Of a DNA stretch of 64,000 nucleotides, positions 49,202 to 57,035 are shown one piece after another. Numbering within the stretch: position 1 is the stretch's first letter; every line of letters starts with the position of its first letter. The DNA is from Streptomyces typhae (GTDB lineage Bacteria > Actinomycetota > Actinomycetes > Streptomycetales > Streptomycetaceae). Under the pieces are notes generated by a model. It worked only from the letters and a program-made list of their open reading frames with translations, did not search any database and was not told the DNA's origin. The DNA lies in the NCBI RefSeq assembly GCF_009755605.1, contig NZ_WPNZ01000015.1, positions 1-64,000 of the forward strand, written 5' to 3'. The position numbers were made by a program, and so were the translations under genes.

Positions 49202-49908
49202 TGCTCCTCCGCGGGGCGGGGCGCCTTGGCCTCGTGGTCGCGGGTGAGCTGCACGATCGCCGCCGCCGTGGCGCGGGCGCCGCTCTCGTCCCGCGCCTCG
49301 ATCGCGTCGACGAGCCTGTGGTGCAGACCGGAGTGCTCCTCGGCGCCGACGGCGTCCCAGGGCAGACCGCCGAGGGCGGCGCTGAGGGCCGTGCCCAGGT
49401 AGTCGTACACCTCGATCAGGAGGTCGTTACCGCTCGCCCGCACGACGGCCCGGTGGAACAGCGCGTCGACACTGCCGGCCGCGGCCATGTCCGCACCGGC
49501 GCAGGCCGCGTCGGCGTCGGCCACCAGCTCCCTGAGCTGCTGCAACTGCTCCTCGCTGCGGCGCAGGGCGGCGGCCCCCGAGGCGTACTCCTCCAGGACG
49601 GTGCGGAGTTCGAGTACGTTGTCCCGCTGCGCGGCACTGGCCCGCCGGACCATGACCGACTGGAGCTCGCTCGACGAGCGGACGTAGGTGCCGTCCCCGA
49701 CGCGGGCTTCGAGCAGTCCCAGATGCACGAGCGCGCCGAGCGCCTCCCGCAGCGTGCTGCGTCCGACGCCCAGCTCCTCGATGAGGGACTGCTCCGGCGG
49801 GATGCGTGTTCCCACCGGCCAGCCCCCGGACTCGATGTGCGAGCGGAGACTCTCCACGAGCTGCGCGGACAGGCTGGCGGTCCGGCGCGGTGTACTGATC
49901 CGTTTCAT
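49198..49908 (-). CDS. GntR/FadR-family transcriptional regulator
   Basis: The 236-residue protein has an N-terminal GntR winged helix (RIPPEQSLIEELGVGRSTLR, then LVHLGLLEARVGDGTYVRS) and a C-terminal FCD ligand-binding domain (VLELRTVLEEYASGAAALRR, VDALFHRAVVRASGNDLLIE, LVDAIEARDESGARATAAAI). The FCD domain binds metal and a small carboxylate. It heads a two-gene operon with the CynX-type transporter, so it probably represses transport until the ligand appears. A perfect ATGTC-A-GACAT palindrome lies 18 bases before its start and is a likely operator. Confidence 0.92.
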   Translation of the reverse strand: MKRISTPRRTASLSAQLVESLRSHIESGGWPVGTRIPPEQSLIEELGVGRSTLREALGALVHLGLLEARVGDGTYVRSSSELQSVMVRRASAAQRDNVLELRTVLEEYASGAAALRRSEEQLQQLRELVADADAACAGADMAAAGSVDALFHRAVVRASGNDLLIEVYDYLGTALSAALGGLPWDAVGAEEHSGLHHRLVDAIEARDESGARATAAAIVQLTRDHEAKAPRPAEEQ

Positions 49909-49925
49909 GGGCGCAGCCTACACAG

Positions 49926-49936
49926 ATGTCAGACAT
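49926..49936 (-). promoter_or_regulatory. Likely FadR-type operator
   Basis: ATGTCAGACAT is a perfect 11-bp palindrome placed 18 bases upstream of the GntR/FadR start codon, in the position expected for autorepression. Confidence 0.6.
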
Positions 49937-50003
49937 TTGAACATCAGGCAGTGCGGGGGTCGCTCGGCTGGCCGGGGCGGCTCAGTGCGGGACAGGGCTA
50001 GGC

Positions 50004-50025
50004 GCCGGCCCGCGCGCGGGCCGGC
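50004..50025. other. 22-bp perfect palindrome
   Basis: GCCGGCCC, GCGCGC and GGGCCGGC form a perfect 22-bp palindrome in the gap between the FadR-type gene and the stress-protein gene. It follows no gene end, as both neighbours point away, so it is not an ordinary terminator; it could insulate the two transcripts or be a binding site. Confidence 0.5.
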
Positions 50026-50191
50026 GGAGGGGAACGGGTGCCGGACGGACGGCCGAGCCGCCGTGGACGGCGTCGTGTGCGCGGCGGCGCGGCCCGGTTC
50101 CCCCTCGTCGGCGCATGACTGCGGATGTCGGCGAGTTCCGACAGGCTTCTCCTCCACCCCACACCTTCGGCGCTCAGGAACGGAAGCGGCA

Positions 50192-50228
50192 GGGGCCGGT
50201 CGGCCCTCTCGGAGGGCCGGTCTGCCTC
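50192..50228 (+). promoter_or_regulatory. Paired DosR-box-like sites before stress protein
   Basis: GGGGCCGGTCGGCCCTC (50192-50208) and GAGGGCCGGTCTGCCTC (50212-50228) are similar imperfect palindromes with starts exactly 20 bp apart, two turns of DNA. They resemble the binding sites of DosR/DevR-type response regulators, which control stress proteins and phosphoketolase in actinobacteria. The rest of the 443-base gap (49909-50351) holds only the palindromes listed. Confidence 0.5.
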
Positions 50229-50351
50229 TGCCCTATGTGGACGGTGCATGTCAGCTTCATGGAGGGGGCCGCCTGACGACCTCCGGAGGCCGGGGGCCAC
50301 CGGCGTCCGGGAGCAGGCGCGGAACGTACACCACGCCGAGGGGGCCGCACC

Positions 50352-51209
50352 GTGGACGCGACATTGATCGTCGGAGTGGACGGCTCGGAGCCCGGCATGC
50401 GGGCCCTCGACTGGGCCGCCGACGAGGCCGCGCGGGCCGCGCTGCCGCTGCGGATCGTGCACGCGTCGGGCTGGGAGTGGTACGAGGGGCACGAGCCGTC
50501 GTTCGGCATCAACCGCGAGGCCGTCCGGGCGCAGGCCGACCGCGTCCTGGCCGCCGCCGTCGACCGGGCGCGCGGCCGGGCCGCCGGGGTCACCGGCCAG
50601 GTCGTCGACGAGGACCCCGCCGCCGCCCTCGTCCGGGAGAGCGACGGTGCCGCCGGAGTCGTCGTCGGCAGCAGGGGGCGCGGCCCCCTCGCCGGGCTGC
50701 TGCTCGGCACGGTGAGCCGGTCCGTGGCGGCCCGTGCCGCGTCCCCGGTCACCGTCGTGCGCGGCGGCGAACGCAGCCTGCGGTCCGGATTCCGGCGGGT
50801 GGTCGTAGGCGTCGACGAGACCGCGGCGGCGGCCGTGGAGTTCGCCGTCCGCGCCGCCCGGCTGCGCGGGGCCGAGCTGCGCGCGGTGCGTGCCTGGCAC
50901 CGGCCCCCGCCCGGGAGCGGCGCGCCGCCGACCGCACCCGGCGCGGACGACCCGCGGCGGCGCCGCGCCGCGGACGAACTGGAAGCGGCCCTGCGTACGG
51001 CGGTACGCGATCACGGCGCCGTCATCGTGTGCGGCGAACCCGTCGAGGGCCAGGCGCGCGCCGCCCTCCTGGAGGCGTCCGCCACCGCCGACCTGCTCGT
51101 GGTCGGCGCCCGCCGCAGGCCGGGGCGTGCCGGGCCCCGGCTCGGACCGGTCGGCCACGCCGTCCTGCACCACTCCGCGTGCCCGGTCACGGTGGTGCCG
51201 CATGCCTGA
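50352..51209 (+). CDS. Universal stress protein, tandem USP domains
   Basis: The 285-residue protein has two USP domains in tandem. The first begins LIVGVDGSEPGMRALDWAAD and ends with the ATP-binding loop VVVGSRGRGPLAGLLLGTVS; the second begins VVVGVDETAAAAVEFAVRAA and ends LLVVGARRRPGR with a less regular loop, followed by HSACPVTVVPHA. These proteins bind ATP and accompany low-oxygen dormancy in actinobacteria. GTG 50352 follows GAGGGGG. Two DosR-box-like sites lie upstream, and a phosphoketolase and another USP gene follow in the same direction. Confidence 0.92.
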   Translation: MDATLIVGVDGSEPGMRALDWAADEAARAALPLRIVHASGWEWYEGHEPSFGINREAVRAQADRVLAAAVDRARGRAAGVTGQVVDEDPAAALVRESDGAAGVVVGSRGRGPLAGLLLGTVSRSVAARAASPVTVVRGGERSLRSGFRRVVVGVDETAAAAVEFAVRAARLRGAELRAVRAWHRPPPGSGAPPTAPGADDPRRRRAADELEAALRTAVRDHGAVIVCGEPVEGQARAALLEASATADLLVVGARRRPGRAGPRLGPVGHAVLHHSACPVTVVPHA

Positions 51210-51226
51210 CGGGAGAACACCGGGTG

Positions 51227-51250
51227 CCGGGTGCCACCCGGGGCACCCGG
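51227..51250 (+). terminator. Hairpin terminator after stress protein gene
   Basis: CCGGGTGCC (51227-51235) and GGCACCCGG (51242-51250) form a perfect 9-bp stem with a 6-nt loop, 18 bases after the stop codon. Confidence 0.7.
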
Positions 51251-51460
51251 CACATCGGAGACACTCGACTCCCCGGGGGCACCCAGCACCCCCCAAGTCT
51301 CCAGCACCCCACGCGCGACACCGGGAATAGTGCGATAGAAGGGAAAATAGCGGGGTCGGTCCGGCGCTCCGCGCCCCCAGTCCGCCCTCCCTGTCCCGCC
51401 ATGCGCCCGTCTGAACCGCGCCGCACGTGGAACCCGGCCCGCACCGCACCGATCGGACAG

Positions 51461-51573
51461 AAGCACCGGACAGAAGCACCGGAGCACCGGATAGACGTAA
51501 CAGAGCACCGGACAGAAGCACCGAGCACCGGACACACGCACCGAGCACCGGACACAAGCACCGGACAGAAACG
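51461..51573 (+). repeat. 20-bp repeats in the phosphoketolase leader
   Basis: Units of the form GAGCACCGGACA with a variable end occur at about 51462, 51483, 51504, 51523, 51543 and 51557, mostly 19-21 bases apart. They sit between an AT-rich stretch (51325-51355, probably the promoter) and the phosphoketolase start codon, so they are part of the untranslated leader. The remaining sequence of this 377-base gap shows only the terminator. Confidence 0.8.
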
Positions 51574-51586
51574 AGGTCCCTCGTCC

Positions 51587-53947
51587 ATGGCCAAGGATCC
51601 CCTCCCCCCTCTGGACGCCCACTGGCGCGCCGCGAACTACCTGGCGGCAGGCCAGATCTATCTGCTGTCCAACCCGCTCCTGACGGAGCCGCTGCGGCCC
51701 GAGCACATCAAGCCGCGCCTCCTCGGCCACTGGGGCACCTCACCGGGCCTCAACCTCGTCCACACCCACCTCAACCGCATCGTCAAGGAGCGCGACCAGG
51801 ACACCCTGTGCGTCTGGGGCCCCGGCCACGGCGGCCCGGCCGTTCTCGCCAACTCCTGGCTCGAAGGCAGCTACACGGAGATCTACCCCGACGTGACCCG
51901 GGACGCGGAAGGCATGAAGCGCCTGTTCCGGCAGTTCTCCTTCCCGGGCGGCGTACCGAGCCACGTCGCCCCCGAGACCCCCGGATCCATCCACGAGGGC
52001 GGTGAGCTCGGCTACTCCCTGGCACATGCCTACGGAGCCGCCTTCGACAACCCGGACCTGCTCGTGGCCTGCGTGGTCGGCGACGGCGAGGCGGAGACCG
52101 GGCCCCTCGCCACCAGCTGGCACTCGGGAAAGTTCCTCGACCCCGTGCACGACGGCGCCGTCCTGCCCGTCCTGCACCTCAACGGCTACAAGATCGCCAA
52201 CCCGACGCTCCTGTCCCGTATCCCCGAGGCCGAACTGGACGCGCTCCTGCGCGGCTACGGGCACGAGCCCCTGCACGTGTCCGGGGACGACCCCGCGACC
52301 GTCCACCGCGAGCTCGCCGCCGCCTTCGACCGTGCCGTCGACCGGATCACGGAGATCCAGCACGAGGCACGCGCACGCTCCGCGGGCGCCCGCGGACAGC
52401 GGCCGGCCTGGCCGATGGTCGTTTTGCGCACCCCCAAGGGCTGGACCGGGCCGAAGAACGTGGACGGCGACCCCGTCGAGGGCACCTGGCGCTCGCACCA
52501 GGTGCCGCTGCCGGGCGTGCGGGAGAACCCCGAGCACCTGCGGCAGCTGGAGGAATGGCTGCGCTCCTACCGCCCGGAGGAACTGTTCGACGCCGACGGC
52601 CGCCCCACCGACGAGGTCCTTTCGTGCGTGCCCGCGGGCGACCGCCGCCTCGGCGCCACCCCGCACGCCAACGGCGGCCTGCTCACCCGCGCTCTGCCGC
52701 TGCGCCCCCTGGAGGACTTCGCCGTCACCGTCGACAAGCCCGGCACGGCCCAGCACGAGCCCACCAAGGTCCTCGGCACGATGCTCGCCAAGGTCATGGC
52801 CGACACCGCGGAGCGCCGCGACTTCCGGGTGATGGGCGCCGACGAGACGGAGTCCAACCGGCTCGGCGCGCTCTACTCCGCGACCGGCAAGGCCTGGCAG
52901 GCGCGGACGCTGCCCACCGACGAGCACCTCGCCACCGACGGCCGCGTCATGGAAGTCCTGTCCGAACACCTCTGCCAGGGGTGGCTGGAGGGCTATCTCC
53001 TCACCGGCCGCCACGGCCTGTTCTCCTCCTACGAAGCGTTCGTGCACATCGTCGACTCCATGGTCAACCAGCACATCAAATGGCTGAAGACGTCCCGCGC
53101 GCTGCCGTGGCGCGCCCCCGTCCCCTCACTGAACTACCTGCTGACCTCGCACGTCTGGCGCCAGGACCACAACGGCTTCTCGCACCAGGACCCCGGATTC
53201 GTCGACCACGTCCTGAACAAGAGCCCCGAGGCCGTCCGCGTCTATCTGCCGCCGGACGCCAACACCCTGCTGTCCGTCGCCGAACACGCCCTGCTCAGCA
53301 GGGACTACGTGAACGTCATCGTGGCCGGCAAGCAGCCCTGCTTCGACTGGCTGAACCTGGACGCGGCCCGTGCCCACTGCGCGCGCGGCGCCGGCGTGTG
53401 GGACTGGGCCGGCACCGACGACGGCCTGCGCGACCCCGACGTCGTCCTCGCCGGGGCGGGCGACGTGCCCACCCAGGAAGTCCTCGCCGCCGGGGCGCTG
53501 CTGCGCGAGCACCTGCCCGAACTCGCCGTGCGCGTCGTCAACGTCGTCGACATCGCCCGGCTCATGCCGCGCGAGGAACACCCGCACGGCATGGCCGACT
53601 TCGAGTACGACGCCCTGTTCACCACCGACAAGCCGGTGATCTTCGCCTACCACGGCTACCCGTGGCTGATCCACCGCCTCGCCTACCGCCGCACCGGCCA
53701 CGACCACCTGCATGTGCGCGGCTACAAGGAGGCGGGCACGACCACCACCCCCTTCGACATGGTCGTACGCAACGACCTCGACCGGTACCGCCTGGTCATG
53801 GACGTCATCGACCGCGTCCCCGGCCTCTCCGTCCGCGCCACGGCCCTGCGGCAGGAGATGGCCGACCGGCGCACCCGCCACCACGCCTGGATCCGCGAGC
53901 ACGGCATCGACCTGCCCGAGGTCGCGGACTGGTCCTGGCCCTACTGA
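51587..53947 (+). CDS. xfp: Phosphoketolase (xylulose/fructose-6-phosphate)
   Basis: The 786-residue enzyme matches phosphoketolases in full length. It cleaves xylulose 5-phosphate or fructose 6-phosphate with phosphate to acetyl phosphate and an aldose phosphate, using thiamine diphosphate. Visible family segments are YLAAGQIYLLSNPLL, GHWGTSPGLNLVHTHLNR, VWGPGHGGPAVLANSWLEGS, the ThDP motif VVGDGEAETGPLATSWH, TSHVWRQDHNGFSHQDPGF and YHGYPWLIHRLAY. ATG 51587 has GAGG about ten bases upstream. Flanking USP genes suggest it supplies acetyl phosphate or ATP under hypoxia. Confidence 0.95.
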   Translation: MAKDPLPPLDAHWRAANYLAAGQIYLLSNPLLTEPLRPEHIKPRLLGHWGTSPGLNLVHTHLNRIVKERDQDTLCVWGPGHGGPAVLANSWLEGSYTEIYPDVTRDAEGMKRLFRQFSFPGGVPSHVAPETPGSIHEGGELGYSLAHAYGAAFDNPDLLVACVVGDGEAETGPLATSWHSGKFLDPVHDGAVLPVLHLNGYKIANPTLLSRIPEAELDALLRGYGHEPLHVSGDDPATVHRELAAAFDRAVDRITEIQHEARARSAGARGQRPAWPMVVLRTPKGWTGPKNVDGDPVEGTWRSHQVPLPGVRENPEHLRQLEEWLRSYRPEELFDADGRPTDEVLSCVPAGDRRLGATPHANGGLLTRALPLRPLEDFAVTVDKPGTAQHEPTKVLGTMLAKVMADTAERRDFRVMGADETESNRLGALYSATGKAWQARTLPTDEHLATDGRVMEVLSEHLCQGWLEGYLLTGRHGLFSSYEAFVHIVDSMVNQHIKWLKTSRALPWRAPVPSLNYLLTSHVWRQDHNGFSHQDPGFVDHVLNKSPEAVRVYLPPDANTLLSVAEHALLSRDYVNVIVAGKQPCFDWLNLDAARAHCARGAGVWDWAGTDDGLRDPDVVLAGAGDVPTQEVLAAGALLREHLPELAVRVVNVVDIARLMPREEHPHGMADFEYDALFTTDKPVIFAYHGYPWLIHRLAYRRTGHDHLHVRGYKEAGTTTTPFDMVVRNDLDRYRLVMDVIDRVPGLSVRATALRQEMADRRTRHHAWIREHGIDLPEVADWSWPY

Positions 53948-54027
53948 GCAGCGCCACGGCAGGGCCCGCATCCCGAGGCACCCGCCGGACCCCGCACCCG
54001 ACCGACCACCCACCGCTGGGGCACGCC

Positions 54028-54984
54028 ATGAACCACCACCGCACGACCACCGGGCCGCACCACCACGCACGCACCCGGTTACCCGGAACCGCCGGGGCCC
54101 GCGTGGTCACCGCCGGCATCGACGGCTCCATGGCGAGCATGGACGCCGCGGACTGGGCGGCCAGGGAGGCCCTGCTGCACGGGGTGCCGCTGCGCCTGCT
54201 GCACGCGGGCACCCCCACGTCCGCGCCGCCCGCCCGGGTGCGCGCGCTGCCCGGCGCCGAACGCGGCCGGGGCGTCCTCGACCGGGCCGCCATCACCCTC
54301 TCGTACGTGCACCCCGCCCTGGAGATCCACGCCCAGCACCCGAGCGGGCCCACTGTCGCGGCGCTGCTCGCCGCCTCCGCGGCGGCCGGCACCCTCGTCC
54401 TCGGCTCCCGCGGGCGCGCCGGGGCCCCCGGCCTCGCCGTCGGTTCGGTCGCCGCCGCCGTCAGCGCCCGCGCGAGCGCTCCGGTGGTCCTCGTGCGCGC
54501 CGGTGAACGCCCGGAGGACGCGCGCACCCCCGCCGCCGACGGCACCCCCTCGCAGACGATGCCGCACCGGCCCGTCGTCCTCGGCCTCGACCCGTGGCGC
54601 TCCGGTGACGCGCCGATCGCGTACGCCTTCGACGCGGCGGCCGCGCGCGGCGCGCCGCTGCACGTGGTGCACGCCTGGACGATGGCGGCGCTCGACGCGT
54701 GCGCGCCCGACCGCGTGCTCCCCTCCGACCTCACCGGCCTCGAACGGCGTAGCCGGGAGGCGCTCGGCGCCGCCCTCGCGCCGTGGCGGCGCACCCATCC
54801 CCGTGTCACCGTCGTCGAACGGGTCGGCTTCGGGCGCGCAGGGCACCGGCTCCTGATGGCGGCCACCGGCGCGTCGCTCCTGGTCATCGGACGCCGTGGT
54901 GGGCCCGGGGCCCATCTCGGCCGGACCGCGCACTCGGCACTGGACCACGTGACGTGCCCGGTCGCGGTGGTGCCGCACGACTGA
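54028..54984 (+). CDS. Universal stress protein with TTA codon
   Basis: The 318-residue protein has a His/Thr-rich N-terminus (MNHHRTTTGPHHHARTR) and two USP domains: VVTAGIDGSMASMDAADWAA with loop LVLGSRGRAGAPGLAVGSVA, then VVLGLDPWRSGDAPIAYAFD with LLVIGRRGGPGAHLGRTAHS. ATP binding is likely in both. Leu18 is TTA (54079-54081), so translation may need bldA. The ribosome site is a plain GGGG. It follows the phosphoketolase by 80 bases and is probably co-transcribed with it. Confidence 0.88.
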   Translation: MNHHRTTTGPHHHARTRLPGTAGARVVTAGIDGSMASMDAADWAAREALLHGVPLRLLHAGTPTSAPPARVRALPGAERGRGVLDRAAITLSYVHPALEIHAQHPSGPTVAALLAASAAAGTLVLGSRGRAGAPGLAVGSVAAAVSARASAPVVLVRAGERPEDARTPAADGTPSQTMPHRPVVLGLDPWRSGDAPIAYAFDAAAARGAPLHVVHAWTMAALDACAPDRVLPSDLTGLERRSREALGAALAPWRRTHPRVTVVERVGFGRAGHRLLMAATGASLLVIGRRGGPGAHLGRTAHSALDHVTCPVAVVPHD

Positions 54985-55067
54985 CGGAAATTCACCTCCG
55001 GATGTCTATCAAAATCATGAAAAAGGGCTCACTCTGAGGGCCTGGTTGCCGAAGGGGGAGGCACCCG

Positions 55068-57035
55068 ATGGGGGATGCGTTTCTGGTCCGGAAACTGACG
55101 AAGCTGGCGACGAGCCTGGATGGGCTGCGGGTGCCGGGCGAATCGGCCGTACTGGTCGACCGGATCGACCAACTGGGGGACGTACTGGAACGGCTGCGGC
55201 GCACGAGCGAGGGCGAGGTCAGGATCGTCGCGCTCGGCGCCAACTCCTCGTTGAAGTCCACGGCCCTGCGTCTGCTGCTCGGCCGCACCGACATCCTCGA
55301 AGTGGGCCCGGGAGACATCAGCGCGGTCACCACGGAGCTGCGGCTCGTCCAGGGCGAAGGCCCCTCGGGCCCGCCCGCGTACGAGATCCTGACCCTCACC
55401 GAGGAGGGCGCCCGCCGCCGGGCGCGCCGACTGCTCGACATCGAGGACGACGACGATCCGCGGACCCTGGAGGAGCTGAGCCGGACACCGCACCAGAACG
55501 CTCCCCTGGTACAGGAGATGGTGGAGGCGGCGAGGCAACTCGGTTACGGGGAACGGCTCTCGAAGCAGAAGCTGTTGGACCGTGGGGGCTCCCTCAACTT
55601 CCGCGACGGGCGTGGCAGCGCCATCATCGCCCGTGCGCGGGCCGATGTGAGCATCCCGGCCGGGGTATGGCCACTGCACTGGGCCGCGGGCCGGTCCGTG
55701 GTGATCGTCGACACTCCCGGCACGCACCCCGGCGGCGTCCTGGAGGACGTCATCGCCGCCGAGATGCAGAGCCGCGCGCACCTCGCGCTGCTCACCGTGG
55801 CCTGCGGCGGCGGCACCGCCTTCGCGACGCCACGGGTGGCGCCCGATCCGCACTGCGTGTTCGTCGCCACCCGCCTCGACGATGTCGACAACCCACGGGA
55901 TCCGCACTCCCTGGGGGCCCTGGAGACGGCGATCGCCGCGATGGTGCGCGACCTCGGCGCCCAGGGACGCCCGGGGCGCGAGACCCGGGTCGGGGCCGTC
56001 AGCGGGCCCTGGGCCTTCGCCGACGAGGCCGCCTGGCTCGCCTTCGACCCCAAGAACCCGCAGGTGTGGAAGGGGGCGCAGCCCGCGAAGGAGGTGTGGG
56101 CCGCAGCGGCCTGGGATCCGTCGGGCGCCACCGGCGGGCAGCTGCGCGCCGCGGTCACGGGCGCGCTCGACGACGGCGGCTACCGGCATCTGCGCGACCT
56201 GATCGAGGACTTGGCGAACAAGGACACCGCGCATGTCGACACGCAGGAGTTCGAGCGGCTCATCGAGGACGGTATCCGGCTGATCGAGGAGGCCGGGGCG
56301 CACTTCCCCACCGAGGCGGCGCTCGAACTCCAGGAGGAGGCGGCACGGCAGGACGCCCGCCCGATCGAGGACCTGCGGCGCATCAGCAGGGAAGAGGCGG
56401 ACGGCGCCGTGTACGCGGCCGACGCCTGGACCAAGGCGCGACTCGTCCTGGAACGCGTCGCCACCGGGGACCGGACCGTCACCGACGCCCTGGAACCCTT
56501 GCAGGGCCTCGATGTCGAGGCGCTCTGCCTGCGGGCGCTCGACAAGACCAGGGACGAGCTGACCGCCGCCCTCGCGCACTGGTGGGCCTCGCACACCAGC
56601 GCGGAGTTCGCCGTCCCCGCGCCGGGCTCCGCCCCGCCGGGACCCCTCACCCCGGAAGCCGATGAGCTCCGGCGCGAGCTGCGGGCGCGCGCGGACGGAG
56701 AGACAGCCGCACAACTCGCCGGGATGGCGAAACGCCTCCTGCACCAACTGGCGGGCCGTCCCCGTGGCGACTCCGACCCCGTGCGTCGCCCCGCACCACG
56801 CGTGTACTTCCGGCAGGTCGCCCGGGCCCGTGAGGAACTGGCCCGGCTCCTGGAACGGATACTCGTCGACACCTTCGAACCCGATGTCGTACGGACCCAG
56901 AAGGCGCTGAGCGAACTGCTCGTGGAGCAGCGGATGGAGCTGGTGAACGAGGAGGGCGGGCCCGTCGCGGTGCTTCATCAGATCGGCGCGGAACTGCACC
57001 GCCTTTCGACTGCGAGGGCGGGCAGTGCCTCATGA
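55068..57035 (+). CDS. Dynamin-like GTPase with unusual P-loop
   Basis: The 655-residue protein has the order of a dynamin-like GTPase: P-loop GANSSLKST near residues 57-65 (the usual Gly before Lys is Leu), a Thr-containing switch after it, G3 VIVDTPGTHP, and TRLDD as a weak G4. The C-terminal half is helical and charged, without a clear membrane helix. It opens a rightward operon with strong AGGGGGAGG ahead of ATG 55068. The next gene overlaps its end by 11 bases. In the other cluster a GTPase is likewise followed by an Hsp70-like ATPase, so the two products may work together. Confidence 0.78.
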   Translation: MGDAFLVRKLTKLATSLDGLRVPGESAVLVDRIDQLGDVLERLRRTSEGEVRIVALGANSSLKSTALRLLLGRTDILEVGPGDISAVTTELRLVQGEGPSGPPAYEILTLTEEGARRRARRLLDIEDDDDPRTLEELSRTPHQNAPLVQEMVEAARQLGYGERLSKQKLLDRGGSLNFRDGRGSAIIARARADVSIPAGVWPLHWAAGRSVVIVDTPGTHPGGVLEDVIAAEMQSRAHLALLTVACGGGTAFATPRVAPDPHCVFVATRLDDVDNPRDPHSLGALETAIAAMVRDLGAQGRPGRETRVGAVSGPWAFADEAAWLAFDPKNPQVWKGAQPAKEVWAAAAWDPSGATGGQLRAAVTGALDDGGYRHLRDLIEDLANKDTAHVDTQEFERLIEDGIRLIEEAGAHFPTEAALELQEEAARQDARPIEDLRRISREEADGAVYAADAWTKARLVLERVATGDRTVTDALEPLQGLDVEALCLRALDKTRDELTAALAHWWASHTSAEFAVPAPGSAPPGPLTPEADELRRELRARADGETAAQLAGMAKRLLHQLAGRPRGDSDPVRRPAPRVYFRQVARAREELARLLERILVDTFEPDVVRTQKALSELLVEQRMELVNEEGGPVAVLHQIGAELHRLSTARAGSAS

